In this document: positions 1-8,148 of the stretch, in pieces | Layout of the letters: each line of letters starts with the position of its first letter | Position numbering within the stretch: the first letter of the stretch is position 1 | DNA from: Pseudomonadota bacterium | Lineage (GTDB): Bacteria > Pseudomonadota > Gammaproteobacteria > Xanthomonadales > Xanthomonadaceae | Direction of reading: 5' to 3' | Assembly (NCBI GenBank): GCA_018242445.1 | Contig: JAFEBW010000017.1 | Location: 1 to 64,000, forward strand | DNA length: 64,000 bases | Position numbers and translations under genes: made by a program | Notes under the pieces: generated by a model | The model's database searches: none | What the model was told of the DNA's origin: nothing | The model's input: the letters and a program-made list of their open reading frames with translations, nothing else

Positions 1-1
1 C

Positions 2-100
2 GCCATCGTCGCTGCCATGCGCAAGCTGCTGACGATGCTCAACGCCATGCTGCGCGATAACACTCATTGGGATCCTTCGCGACATGCAAAAACTGCTTGA
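2..100 (+). CDS. IS110-family transposase, C-terminal fragment (cut by window edge)
   Basis: The first reading frame, open from the window edge to a TGA at 98-100, translates to AAMRKLLTMLNAMLRDNTHW and a short basic tail. This is the typical C-terminal end of IS110/IS116/IS902 transposases (DEDD catalytic N-domain, Tnp_20 C-domain), which usually finish with a MRKLL-LNAMLR-type helix. Only the last 32 codons are inside the window, so completeness of the element cannot be judged. No clear terminal inverted repeat follows, which is normal for IS110 elements. The stretch 101-144 to the next gene holds only a possible ribosome binding site. Confidence 0.75.
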   Translation, partial: AIVAAMRKLLTMLNAMLRDNTHWDPSRHAKTA

Positions 101-144
101 CCTTGAACACAGTTGCTCCCCCGCTGCGCGAGAGAGGGACGGTT

Positions 145-636
145 GTGTCGCTGCGCGACTTTCGAACTGATGCCGTGAGCGATACCGAGCCGACGCCGGC
201 ATCGCCGCCGCCGCTGGATGAATCCGCGCGCGCACTGTTCGGCGCCGCGCGCGATCTGGCCAGCGCGTGGGGTGGGCGGCTGTCCGCGTGGCGCAGCCTG
301 CTGGCCGCCGACGTGGCGCTGGCCGGCACGGCGCTCGTGCACGCGCTGGTGCTGCTGGTCGCGGCAACGATCCTCGTCGGCACCGCGTGGGCGCTGCTGA
401 CCGCGCTGGCGGTCTGGGCGCTGCACCACGCCGGTATCGGCTGGGGCTGGGCCATTGCCGCACCGCTGACCGTCAGCATCGTGCTCGGCGGCTGGGCGAT
501 CCGGCAGGGCATCCGCGCGATCCAACTGGCCGACTTGCAAGCCTCGCGGCAGCAACTCGCGCAGGTGCTGGCCGAGGCGCGACAGGCGGCATCCTCGGTC
601 GCCGCGAATGGCTCGACGGACGAGACCACCCCATGA
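145..636 (+). CDS. YqjE-like / phage holin superfamily III membrane protein
   Basis: Small membrane protein of about 163 residues. A polar N-terminus rich in D, E and P is followed by two close hydrophobic segments (around ALVHALVLLVAATILVGTAW and WAIAAPLTVSIVLGGWAI), then a Q/A-rich amphipathic tail. This arrangement matches the YqjE/Phage_holin_3_6 family (PF07332), whose role is poorly known. I chose the GTG at 145 because GAGAGGG lies just upstream; the frame stays open further upstream across the transposase tail, but that part is not family-like. The stop overlaps the start of the next gene by 4 bp (ATGA), so the pair is probably translationally coupled. The usual yqjD partner is absent here. 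Confidence 0.6.
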   Translation: MSLRDFRTDAVSDTEPTPASPPPLDESARALFGAARDLASAWGGRLSAWRSLLAADVALAGTALVHALVLLVAATILVGTAWALLTALAVWALHHAGIGWGWAIAAPLTVSIVLGGWAIRQGIRAIQLADLQASRQQLAQVLAEARQAASSVAANGSTDETTP

Positions 637-944
637 ACCTGCGTACCCGCCGCGATCGCGTCGCCCGTGCGCAAGCCGACTGCGCCACGCATCGGCAAGC
701 GGTCGCGGCGTCGTGGCAACGCTTGCAGGATGAAACGGGCGCCGCCGCCACGCCGCAACGCATCGTCGTCATCGGACTCGTCGCCGGTTTCCTCTTCGGC
801 CTGCCGCGCGCGGGCGGCAAGGGGTCGGGCAGCTCGCTCACGACCAAACTGTTGAGCATGCTGGTCGATCGCGGCTTCGCCTTGTTCGGTGCGGAGTTCG
901 CCGCCGGCGCGGCGATGGCCGCCGCCGAGGACGAAGGCGCGTGA
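633..944 (+). CDS. Small YqjK-like protein, coupled to the YqjE-like gene
   Basis: 103-residue protein beginning with a basic, helical stretch (RTRRDRVARAQADC) and carrying one moderately hydrophobic segment (IVVIGLVAGFLFGLP). It starts within the stop codon of the preceding YqjE-like gene (ATGA overlap). In enterobacteria yqjE is followed by the small gene yqjK, and size, position and layout fit that role, although sequence similarity alone would not prove it. The function of this family is unknown; a stress or membrane-associated role is inferred only from context. The following permease gene starts 43 bp downstream. Confidence 0.5.
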   Translation: MNLRTRRDRVARAQADCATHRQAVAASWQRLQDETGAAATPQRIVVIGLVAGFLFGLPRAGGKGSGSSLTTKLLSMLVDRGFALFGAEFAAGAAMAAAEDEGA

Positions 945-987
945 ACGCATCGGTAGCGGCATCAACGCATCGCGATCATCGTTGCGG

Positions 988-2130
988 ATGAGCCATGAGC
1001 CAGCAGCAGCCGTGAGCGGAGCAGCGGACTTGGATTCCGGCGCACTCGCTCCGCCGTCACGGAACACGTCGCCACCGAACGCATCACCGCGCCGTCCGCG
1101 CTCGACTCCCGCGCAGATCGTGCTGGCGACGCTGGCCGTGCTGTTCGCGGCCTGGGTCGCTGCCGACGTGCTGATCCCGTTGCTGCTGGCGATGTTCCTC
1201 GCCCTGATCGGCAACCCGGTGATCCGCCTGCTGCGCCGTGCGTTCATCCCGCGCTTCATCGGCGGCTTGCTGGTGCTCGGCATCGGCGTGGCGGGCGCTG
1301 GCCTGCTGGTGGATCAGCTCGCCGCGCCGGCCAGCGCATGGATTCATCAGGCACCGGTGCAACTGCGCCAGCTCGAACCCAAATTGCGCGCCTTGTTGCG
1401 CCCGGTGCGCGAGGCCAGTTCGGCCGCGCAGTCCATCGCACAAGCCGCCACCAGCGGCTCATCGCGACCCGTGCGGGTGGTGCGCACCGACGCCAGCGAC
1501 CCATGGGACGCACTGCTCGCCACGCCGCGCCGCGTGGCCTCGGTGCTGGCGGTGATCCTGCTCACCTACTTCTTCATGGTCTACGGCGAACGCCTGCAAC
1601 TGCGCGCGGTGGCGATGCTGCCCGGCGCGCGTCGCCAGCGCATCACCGGCGAGATCCTGCAAGCCATCGAGCGCGAACTGTCGCGCTATGTGGCCACCAT
1701 CACCCTGATCAACGCCATCGTCGGCGCGGTGCTCGCTGGCGCACTGGTCGCGCTCGGATTGCCGCTGCCGCAGGCCCTGTTGTGGGGCACCCTGATCGCG
1801 CTGCTCAACTACGCGCCCTACGTCGGCCCGATGATCGGCATCGGACTGATGCTGCTGATGGGCTTCACCAGCTTCAAAGGCGTGCTGCCGGCGCTGCTGC
1901 CGGCGCTGATCTATCTCGGCCTGCATGTGCTGGAAGGCGAACTCGTCACCCCGATCGTGCTCGGCCGGCGCATGGCGATCTCGCCGCTGATCCTGATCGT
2001 CGCGTTGATGGCCTTCGGCTGGTTGTGGGGCATCGCCGGCTTGCTGCTGGCGGTGCCGTTGCTGGCCTGCGTGAAGATCGTGCTGGCCCGCATCGAGGGC
2101 TGCCAGCGCTGGGCGCAGTTGCTGGAATGA
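988..2130 (+). CDS. AI-2E family transporter (PF01594) permease
   Basis: Integral membrane protein of about 380 residues in the AI-2 exporter family (YdiK/PerM/TqsA-like). A proline-rich cytoplasmic head of ~45 residues precedes paired helices (IVLATLAVLFAAWVAADVLI and PLLLAMFLALIGNPVI), a central amphipathic region and a C-terminal set of helices rich in G and L. The signature turn LNYAPYVGPMIGIGLMLLMG is clear. Family members export small molecules or exchange Na+/H+; the substrate cannot be predicted. The start at 988 (MSHEP) is preferred over the in-frame ATG at 889, which would overlap the previous gene and add an arginine-rich, unlikely leader. Confidence 0.85.
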   Translation: MSHEPAAAVSGAADLDSGALAPPSRNTSPPNASPRRPRSTPAQIVLATLAVLFAAWVAADVLIPLLLAMFLALIGNPVIRLLRRAFIPRFIGGLLVLGIGVAGAGLLVDQLAAPASAWIHQAPVQLRQLEPKLRALLRPVREASSAAQSIAQAATSGSSRPVRVVRTDASDPWDALLATPRRVASVLAVILLTYFFMVYGERLQLRAVAMLPGARRQRITGEILQAIERELSRYVATITLINAIVGAVLAGALVALGLPLPQALLWGTLIALLNYAPYVGPMIGIGLMLLMGFTSFKGVLPALLPALIYLGLHVLEGELVTPIVLGRRMAISPLILIVALMAFGWLWGIAGLLLAVPLLACVKIVLARIEGCQRWAQLLE

Positions 2131-2187
2131 CCGTCGGCGCACGGATCGATCAAGATCGAGAACCCGCGGACGCGATATCATGGCCGG

Positions 2188-2937
2188 ATGCCTTGGTGTC
2201 CGCGCGCCATCACCCTCGATCTGGACGACACCCTGTGGCCGATCGCGCCGGCGATCGACCGCGCCGAGGCGGCGCTGGAGGCCTGGTTGCACGAGCACGC
2301 ACCACGCGCGGCGGATCGCTGGCCGCTGGATGCGCGGCGCGCGCTGCGCGATCGCGTGCAGGCAGAGCACCCCGAACTGGCGCACGATTTCACCGCGCAA
2401 CGCCTGCTAACGCTCGAACACATGCTGGCCGATGCCGGTGAAAATCTCGCGCTGGTGCCTTCGGCGTTCGAGTGCTATTTCGCCGCGCGCTGCGAAGTCG
2501 AGCACTACGCCGATACCGTCGATGCCCTTGCACGATTATCCGCGCGCCTGCCGCTGGCGGCGATCAGCAACGGCAATGCCTGTCTGGTGCGCATCGGATT
2601 GATGGATCGCTTCGCGTTCCAGTTGAACGCACGCGAGCACGGCGCGGCCAAACCCGATGCAAGCATCTTCCACGCCGCCTGCGCGCGGCTGCGCCTGCAC
2701 CCGCACGAGGTGCTGCACGTCGGCGACGATCCCGAGCACGATGTCGCCGGCGCGGCGCGCGCGGGCCTGCGCAGCGCATGGATCGCTCGCGACGGCCGCG
2801 CATGGACGCATGCCGGGGCGCGGCCTGATTTGATCTTCGCCGACCTGCACGCGCTCGCCGGCTGGCTCGATGCGCGCATGCCCACATCGGCCAACCACGT
2901 ACCGCACATCGACACACGCCCCCGGAGCGCCGCATGA
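2188..2937 (+). CDS. HAD-superfamily (subfamily IA) hydrolase, YigB-like phosphatase
   Basis: 249-residue cytoplasmic hydrolase. Motif I is DLDDTLWP (nucleophile Asp11, acid/base Asp13), motif II is the SNGN region, motif III the Lys in HGAAKPD, and motif IV HVGDDPEHDVAGA. The insert between motifs I and II is helical, as in HAD-IA enzymes with a C1 cap. Closest known group is the YigB/FMN and sugar-phosphate phosphatases, so dephosphorylation of a small phosphorylated metabolite is expected, substrate unknown. The last codons overlap the aminopeptidase start by 4 bp (ATGA), suggesting co-translation. The final ~20 residues (PTSANHVPHIDTRPR) are outside the HAD fold. Confidence 0.85.
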   Translation: MPWCPRAITLDLDDTLWPIAPAIDRAEAALEAWLHEHAPRAADRWPLDARRALRDRVQAEHPELAHDFTAQRLLTLEHMLADAGENLALVPSAFECYFAARCEVEHYADTVDALARLSARLPLAAISNGNACLVRIGLMDRFAFQLNAREHGAAKPDASIFHAACARLRLHPHEVLHVGDDPEHDVAGAARAGLRSAWIARDGRAWTHAGARPDLIFADLHALAGWLDARMPTSANHVPHIDTRPRSAA

Positions 2938-4349
2938 GTTTGCCCCCCTGTTTCGCCAGCCCCACCCACGAGGACGTCGCGCAGGCGATCGCGTTGATCC
3001 CGCTGGATGCCGCGGCGCTGGCGACCTATCTCGACAAGCAGCCCGGGCGCGTGCGGCGCTGGGTCGCGGCGTCCGGCTTCAAGGCCGAGGCCAACGCCAG
3101 CTTGTTGATTCCCGGCGACGACGGCGCGCCGCATGCGGCATTGATCGGCGTGGCCGACGCGCACGATCCGTTCGCCTTGTCGGCCGGCCCCTTCGGCCTG
3201 CCGCCGGGCATCTACGCGCTGGGCAAACCCGGCGTGGCCGGCGAAGGCCTGCGCATCGCGCTGGGCGATGCCATCCTCGGCTGGGGCTTGGGCGCGTACC
3301 GCTTCGAGCGCTACCGCAAACCCGCGCGCGCGCCGGCGCGGCTGGTGCTGGAGGATGCGCGCGCGCCATCGTCCGAAGCCTTCGCCATCCTCAAGGCCTG
3401 CACGCTGGTGCGCGATCTGGTCAACACGCCGACCGAGCACATGGGCCCGGACGAACTCGAAGCCGTCGCCCTGCGTCTGGCCAAGGCCTACGGCGGCGAG
3501 GTCGTCACCACGCTGGGCGATGATTTGCTGAAGGACAACTTCCCGGTCATCCACGCGGTGGGTCGCGCCTCGCACCGCGCGCCGCGCCTGATCGCGCTGC
3601 ACTGGGGCGATGCCGCGTATCCGCATGTGGTGGTCGCCGGCAAGGGCGTGTGCTTCGACACCGGCGGATTGAACCTCAAGACCGGCGACGGCATGCGCCT
3701 GATGAAGAAGGACATGGGCGGCGCCGCGCATGCGCTCGCACTGGCGCAACTGGTGATGGCCACCAAGTTGCCGATCCGCCTGACGGTGCTGGTGCCGGCG
3801 GTGGAAAATTCCGTGGCCGGCAATGCCTTCCGCCCCGGCGACGTGATCGTCTCGCGCGCCGGCATCAGCGTGGAGGTGGACAACACCGACGCCGAAGGCC
3901 GCCTCGTGCTCTGCGATGCGCTGGCCTACGCGGCGGAGCTGAAGCCCGCCTTGCTGCTCGACTTCGCCACCCTCACCGGCGCGGCGCGGGTGGCGCTCGG
4001 CCCGGAGTTGCCGGCACTGTTCTGCAACGATGAAAAACTCGCCGCCGACTGTCTCGCCGCCTCGGCTGCCTCGCGCGATCCGCTCTGGCGCATGCCGCTG
4101 TGGAAGCCGTACACGAGCTACCTGAAAAGCACCATCGCCGACACCGCCAACTCCGGCGCCAGCCGCATGGCCGGCGCGATCACCGCCGCGCTGTATCTGC
4201 AACGCTTCGTGCCCGAGGGCCTGCCGTGGGCGCATCTGGACACCTACGCCTGGAACGACCGCGACCGCCCCGGGCATCCGGTCGGCGGCGAGGCCTTGGG
4301 CTTGCGGGCGATGCATGCGGTGCTGAAGGCGCGGGCTGGAGCCGCGTGA
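2934..4349 (+). CDS. M17 leucyl aminopeptidase family protein
   Basis: 471-residue metallo-aminopeptidase of the M17 (PepA/leucine aminopeptidase) family that removes N-terminal residues from peptides in the cytoplasm. The catalytic domain shows the metal-binding lysine loop GKGVCFDTGGLN (Lys about 237), the signature NTDAEGRL at 317-324 (metal-binding Asp and Glu, catalytic Arg) and the downstream DFATLTGAARVALG motif. The N-terminal ~150 residues form the variable domain. It is shorter than PepA of E. coli (503), as is usual for the second M17 paralogue of Xanthomonadales. It is translationally coupled to the HAD phosphatase and is followed by the restriction gene on the same strand. Confidence 0.92.
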   Translation: MSLPPCFASPTHEDVAQAIALIPLDAAALATYLDKQPGRVRRWVAASGFKAEANASLLIPGDDGAPHAALIGVADAHDPFALSAGPFGLPPGIYALGKPGVAGEGLRIALGDAILGWGLGAYRFERYRKPARAPARLVLEDARAPSSEAFAILKACTLVRDLVNTPTEHMGPDELEAVALRLAKAYGGEVVTTLGDDLLKDNFPVIHAVGRASHRAPRLIALHWGDAAYPHVVVAGKGVCFDTGGLNLKTGDGMRLMKKDMGGAAHALALAQLVMATKLPIRLTVLVPAVENSVAGNAFRPGDVIVSRAGISVEVDNTDAEGRLVLCDALAYAAELKPALLLDFATLTGAARVALGPELPALFCNDEKLAADCLAASAASRDPLWRMPLWKPYTSYLKSTIADTANSGASRMAGAITAALYLQRFVPEGLPWAHLDTYAWNDRDRPGHPVGGEALGLRAMHAVLKARAGAA

Positions 4350-4406
4350 GTGATCCCGCAAGGTATGTACGGCAACTTCAACGCTTGAACTGGCGGGGTA
4401 CGGAGC

Positions 4407-5173
4407 TTGGATGCCACCGATAAAACACGTATTGCCGATGAGTTTCGCTCTTGCATCGAAAACACCATCGTGCGGATCGGGCACGAGGACACCCATCGCC
4501 CGTTTCATGCCGCGCTGTTGAGCGAGGAAGCCCTGTTCTGGAGCCGCTTTGAACGTTCGTTCTCGACCTCGTTCGGACAACGTGCGATTGAGCAAATCTC
4601 CCGCATCGTGGTGGAAGCCAATGGTGCGAGTCAGGCCGCCAACCAAAAGCAAACGTCGGTATCGCTGTCGCGCGCCCAGCATGCCGCCATCGATGCGCAC
4701 ATGATGCGATTGCGCACCGGGCAACTCGGACGAGCTGCTAACTGGCTACAGGATTTGCGCGAGGTTCAAGGCCAGTCCGTGGCCGAACCGGTCGACGCAA
4801 GCCGCGTCATATCCTTTGGTGGGTCAAGAACGGCATCAACCACTACCTGAGCATCAAGACGGTCAAGCCCAACATCGACCAGACCGCCGAGGCCAAGCGC
4901 GACTTGCTCAAGTTGAAATTGCACGACCCTCAGGCCAAGGTTTACTTCGGCCTGTACTACAACCCATTCGGTGAGCGTCGCAGTGACTATGCATGGTCAC
5001 CACCGATGCGGATCTTCGATTTCGCCAACGACGCCGTCGTCCTGATCGGGCGCGATTATTGGGACACGCTGGGTGGCGATGGAACCTACGATCTCGTGCT
5101 GGGCATCGCAGTGGAAGTAGGCCGCCAGACCCGTCCACGCATCGAGGCCATGCGTGGAACATCAGGCGTCTAA
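4407..5173 (+). pseudogene. TdeIII-family type II restriction endonuclease, frameshifted
   Basis: Two adjoining frames together spell one TdeIII-like endonuclease (PF09520, enzymes cutting GGNCC). The first frame starts at TTG 4407 and contains ERSFSTSFGQRAIEQISRIV; it continues as out-of-frame sequence to a stop at 4850. The second frame enters at about 4815 with LWWVKNGINHYLSIKTVKPN, then KVYFGLYYNPFGE and LIGRDYWDTLGGDGTYD, ending at TAA 5171-5173. The total of 767 bp is one base short of 256 codons, so a single-base deletion near 4810-4820 explains everything. The D/E-x-K-type catalytic region (LSIKTVKPN) lies after the shift, so the short product should be inactive. The gene converges on its methyltransferase, and the two stop codons overlap. 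A sequencing error is the alternative. Confidence 0.75.
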
Positions 5174-6606
5174 AGGGCCAATTCCAACTGCGGTTCTGGC
5201 TTGGATTCGGTGCGTGCCAACGTCCAGTCCAGATGGCTGGTGCCCCGGTAGCGAGAGTAAGCGAAGCCTTCTGGTACGCGGCCAGCACACCCGGCGATGC
5301 GCTCCATGATCGACCTGCCTACCGCCTCGCCCAAACCCACGGGTACCGCATTTCCGATCTGGCGGTAGCGATCCAGCAGCGTGCCGGCGAAGCGCCAGGC
5401 GTCGGGAAACTGCTGCACGCGCGCGTATTCCTGCACGCTCAAGGGACGATCCACCTGCGGGTGGCACAGGTCGGTGGCGGGCATGGCCGGGTGCGTCACC
5501 AATGTCGGCGCAGGCTTGTCCCACGCCAGTCGGCGCAGGAAGCCGGTCTTGCCGCCGCCGGCTTCGAACGATTTGCCGAGCGCCTTGCGTTGCAGGGGTT
5601 TCGGGAGATGGCGCCAGTTCTGCCCTTCCGACAGCAGGCGGTAATAAACCAAACGTTTTTCGGGGAAGCGGACGAACTCCTGTTGGGTTTCCTTCAGCCC
5701 GGCGACCGCTTCGCGGAACGTTCGCCACGGCGGCAAACCGTGGCTGCCATGCTGACTGTGGGTCGGGGTGAGGAAAGGTGCCCGCGACCCATCGCGGCAG
5801 GCGATGAGGATGATGCGCTCGCGAATCTGCGGCGCACCGAAGTTCGCGGCGTTGTAGAGATTGAAGCTGACGCCGTAGCCTTCCGACTCGAGCAGATCAA
5901 CGACGAACCGCAGCGCGCCACCGGATTGCTCGGTTTCGGAAAGTGGCGGGAAATTGCGTCCACGAAATTGGTGCGGACGATGTTGCATCGGTGCCGAAAG
6001 CAACCCGCGAACGTTTTCGATCACCAGAAAACGTGGGCGCAGCTCCAACGCCAACTCGATGTACTTCAAAAAGACGTTGCCACGCGCATCCTCGAAGCCG
6101 CGACGATGCCCCGCTGAACTGAATGCCTGGCACGGCGGCCCGCCGGCGATCAGGTCGATGTCCTGCGACGAGGTCAACCCTGCGGCTTCCCTCACCTGCA
6201 AGGCATCATAGGCTGCGATGTCCCCGAGCAGTGCCATGTCGGGTTTGTTGTCCTGAATCGTCGCGCGGCAGGCCTTGTCGAATTCACAAGCCAAGATCGG
6301 TGCGATGCCGGCTTGTGCAAGCCCAAGATCCAAGCCCATGGCGCCGCTGAAAAAACTCAGTGCAATCACACCATCGCGTCGGCGAGATGCCACCGGATGA
6401 TCGGCGACATCTTCAATGGGAGGATTTTGTTCGCTCTGATAGGCATCGAGCGCGGTTTCACGCACTGCCCACGCCGAGCCGACCCGTTCGGCCGCGATCC
6501 GCCCTTCCCGCATCAGCTTGCGCGCGTATTGCTCGGAGCATGCGAGCCGGTCGGCCACATCGGCAGCAGAAAGCAGATCGGACATGAGATTCGATCTCGA
6601 AACCAT
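5170..6606 (-). CDS. DNA cytosine-5 methyltransferase with N-terminal HTH domain
   Basis: 478-residue C5-cytosine methyltransferase. The conserved motifs are in order: I FFSGAMGLDLGL (84-95), IV GGPPCQAFSSAG with catalytic Cys159, VI ENVRGLL (about 198), VIII QIRERIILIAC, and X GNAVPVGLGEAV. The target-recognition region lies between VIII and the RVQQFPD motif. Residues about 11-57 form an excisionase/MerR-like helix-turn-helix (LLSAADVADRLACSEQYARK, then an EGRIAAERVG wing), an unusual addition that may let the enzyme bind its own promoter. Pairing with a TdeIII-like nuclease suggests methylation of GGNCC (inference). The start is at 6606 or, if MSDLLSA is used, at 6585. The gene is intact although its nuclease partner is frameshifted. 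Confidence 0.93.
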   Translation of the reverse strand: MVSRSNLMSDLLSAADVADRLACSEQYARKLMREGRIAAERVGSAWAVRETALDAYQSEQNPPIEDVADHPVASRRRDGVIALSFFSGAMGLDLGLAQAGIAPILACEFDKACRATIQDNKPDMALLGDIAAYDALQVREAAGLTSSQDIDLIAGGPPCQAFSSAGHRRGFEDARGNVFLKYIELALELRPRFLVIENVRGLLSAPMQHRPHQFRGRNFPPLSETEQSGGALRFVVDLLESEGYGVSFNLYNAANFGAPQIRERIILIACRDGSRAPFLTPTHSQHGSHGLPPWRTFREAVAGLKETQQEFVRFPEKRLVYYRLLSEGQNWRHLPKPLQRKALGKSFEAGGGKTGFLRRLAWDKPAPTLVTHPAMPATDLCHPQVDRPLSVQEYARVQQFPDAWRFAGTLLDRYRQIGNAVPVGLGEAVGRSIMERIAGCAGRVPEGFAYSRYRGTSHLDWTLARTESKPEPQLELAL

Positions 6607-6713
6607 TTCAAGTACCCACGATTGTTCCGCCGCTCACCGCACTTCGTCAAGTCGAGCAGGCTTTTGAACATCCCGACAACAACCACCGTGACGACGCTTC
6701 ACCTGACGATCCG

Positions 6714-6727
6714 CACCCGCACGGGTG
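6714..6727. promoter_or_regulatory. Short inverted repeat between methyltransferase and efflux operon
   Basis: The arms CACCCG and CGGGTG are separated by two bases in the 251-bp region between the divergent methyltransferase gene and the efflux adaptor gene. The site could be an operator for either side, for example for the HTH of the methyltransferase, or a chance hairpin in GC-rich DNA. Nothing else recognisable lies in 6607-6857 apart from possible starts for the adaptor at 6756 and 6822. Confidence 0.25.
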
Positions 6728-6857
6728 ACTTGCGTCACTACCGCGCGCGGTCGCGTTGTCGAACAATGCGCACCACCTGCCCATTTGCCGATTCAACGGT
6801 GCCTTGCCAGCATCGACGGCTATGCTGGCAAACCTCCCGCAAGGCAACGCCCCGCGC

Positions 6858-8114
6858 ATGAACCAGCCCGCCAATCTGTTGAACGAATTGCGCATCGACC
6901 GCAACGCGCCGCCGCCGGGCCCTTCGCGTGCGCCGTGGATCGCGCTCGGCGTGGTGGCCGTGCTCGGCGTTGCCGGTTTCGCCGGCTGGAAGTTGCTGCA
7001 TCGCGCCGATGCACCGCAGGTGCAGGTGGCCACCGTCACCGCGATCGGCAAGTCCGGCGATGCAGCATCGGTGCTCGATGCCACCGGCTACGTCACCGCG
7101 CGGCGCGAGGCCACGGTGTCGGCGAAGATCAGCGGCAAGCTCAAGGAATTGTTCATCGAGGAAGGCCAGCACATCCCGGAAGGTTACGTGATGGCCACGC
7201 TCGATCCGGTCGATGCCGATGCGCAGAAAAGCCTGGCGCAGGCGCAGCTCGCCGCCGCGCGCAGCCAGGCCGACTCCATCGCCGCGCAGCTCAAGTCCGC
7301 GCAGGCCGATGCGCGGCGCACGCAGGAACTGGCCGCGCACCAGCTCGTCGCGCGCTCGCAACTGGATGCCTCCATCGCCCAGCGCGACAGCCTCGCCGCG
7401 CAGCTCGCCGCCGCCCAGCACAACGTGCAGGTGGCCGCCGACAACCTGCGCATCGCCGACATCGGCATCGACAACACGATCGTGCGCGCGCCCTTCGCCG
7501 GGGTGGTGATCGCCAAGGCCGCGCAGGTCGGCGAGATCGTCTCGCCGTTCTCCGCCGGCGGCGGTTTCACCCGCACCGGCATCGGCACCATCGTGGACAT
7601 GGATTCGCTGGAGGTCGAGGTGGACGTCAACGAGTCCTACATCGGCCGCGTGCAGCCGAAGATGCCGGTCGAAGCGGTGCTCAACGCCTATCCGGACTGG
7701 AAGATTCCGGCCGAGGTGATCGCCATCATCCCCACCGCCGACCGCAGCAAGGCCACGGTGAAAGTGCGCATCAAGCTCAACAGCAAAGACCCGCGCATCG
7801 TGCCGGACATGGGCGTGCGCGTGAGCTTCCTCGAAAAAGTCGCGACCACGCCGACCGCCGCCACGCCCGCGGTGCTGGCACCGGCCGCGGCGATCGTGCA
7901 GCGCGACGGCGGCGATGTCGCCTTCGTGGTTTCCAGCGGCAAGGTGCAGCGCCGCGCGCTCAAGCTCGGGCGCACGCTGGGCGACGACCGCGAGGTGACC
8001 TCGGGCCTGAGCGGCGGCGAGCAGGTGGTGCTCAACCCGGCAGCATCCTTGAATGATGGCGCGCGTGTGAGCGTGGCGGCTTCGGCTGCCTCCGATGGCA
8101 CCGACTCGCAGTAA
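6858..8114 (+). CDS. Efflux periplasmic adaptor (HlyD/MacA-like membrane fusion protein)
   Basis: About 418 residues: a short cytoplasmic head, one membrane anchor (WIALGVVAVLGVAGFAGWKL), a barrel-sandwich lipoyl-like domain beginning VLDATGYVTARREATVSAKI, an alpha-helical hairpin rich in A and Q (LAQAQLAAARSQADSIAAQL), the return lipoyl half (NTIVRAPFAGVVIAKAAQVG), and beta-barrel and membrane-proximal domains ending in the GGEQVVLNP motif. This is the architecture of MacA-type adaptors that link an inner-membrane ABC transporter to an outer-membrane channel. The start at 6858 (MNQPAN) is preferred; in-frame ATGs at 6822 and 6756 exist. An ABC ATPase and two FtsX-type permeases follow, making a four-gene exporter operon without its own TolC. 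Confidence 0.88.
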   Translation: MNQPANLLNELRIDRNAPPPGPSRAPWIALGVVAVLGVAGFAGWKLLHRADAPQVQVATVTAIGKSGDAASVLDATGYVTARREATVSAKISGKLKELFIEEGQHIPEGYVMATLDPVDADAQKSLAQAQLAAARSQADSIAAQLKSAQADARRTQELAAHQLVARSQLDASIAQRDSLAAQLAAAQHNVQVAADNLRIADIGIDNTIVRAPFAGVVIAKAAQVGEIVSPFSAGGGFTRTGIGTIVDMDSLEVEVDVNESYIGRVQPKMPVEAVLNAYPDWKIPAEVIAIIPTADRSKATVKVRIKLNSKDPRIVPDMGVRVSFLEKVATTPTAATPAVLAPAAAIVQRDGGDVAFVVSSGKVQRRALKLGRTLGDDREVTSGLSGGEQVVLNPAASLNDGARVSVAASAASDGTDSQ

Positions 8115-8148
8115 CCCTTTCGACACGCATCCGACGGAGGACGACACG

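Noticed and set aside
4244..4492. Small antisense frame at the aminopeptidase 3' end
   Set aside because: No similarity, no ribosome binding site, and it overlaps the real gene end.
2505..4724. 739-residue open frame on the minus strand opposite the HAD and aminopeptidase genes
   Set aside because: Composition (R/H/Q-rich) is typical of antisense frames of high-GC genes; it overlaps three clear genes and has no domain.
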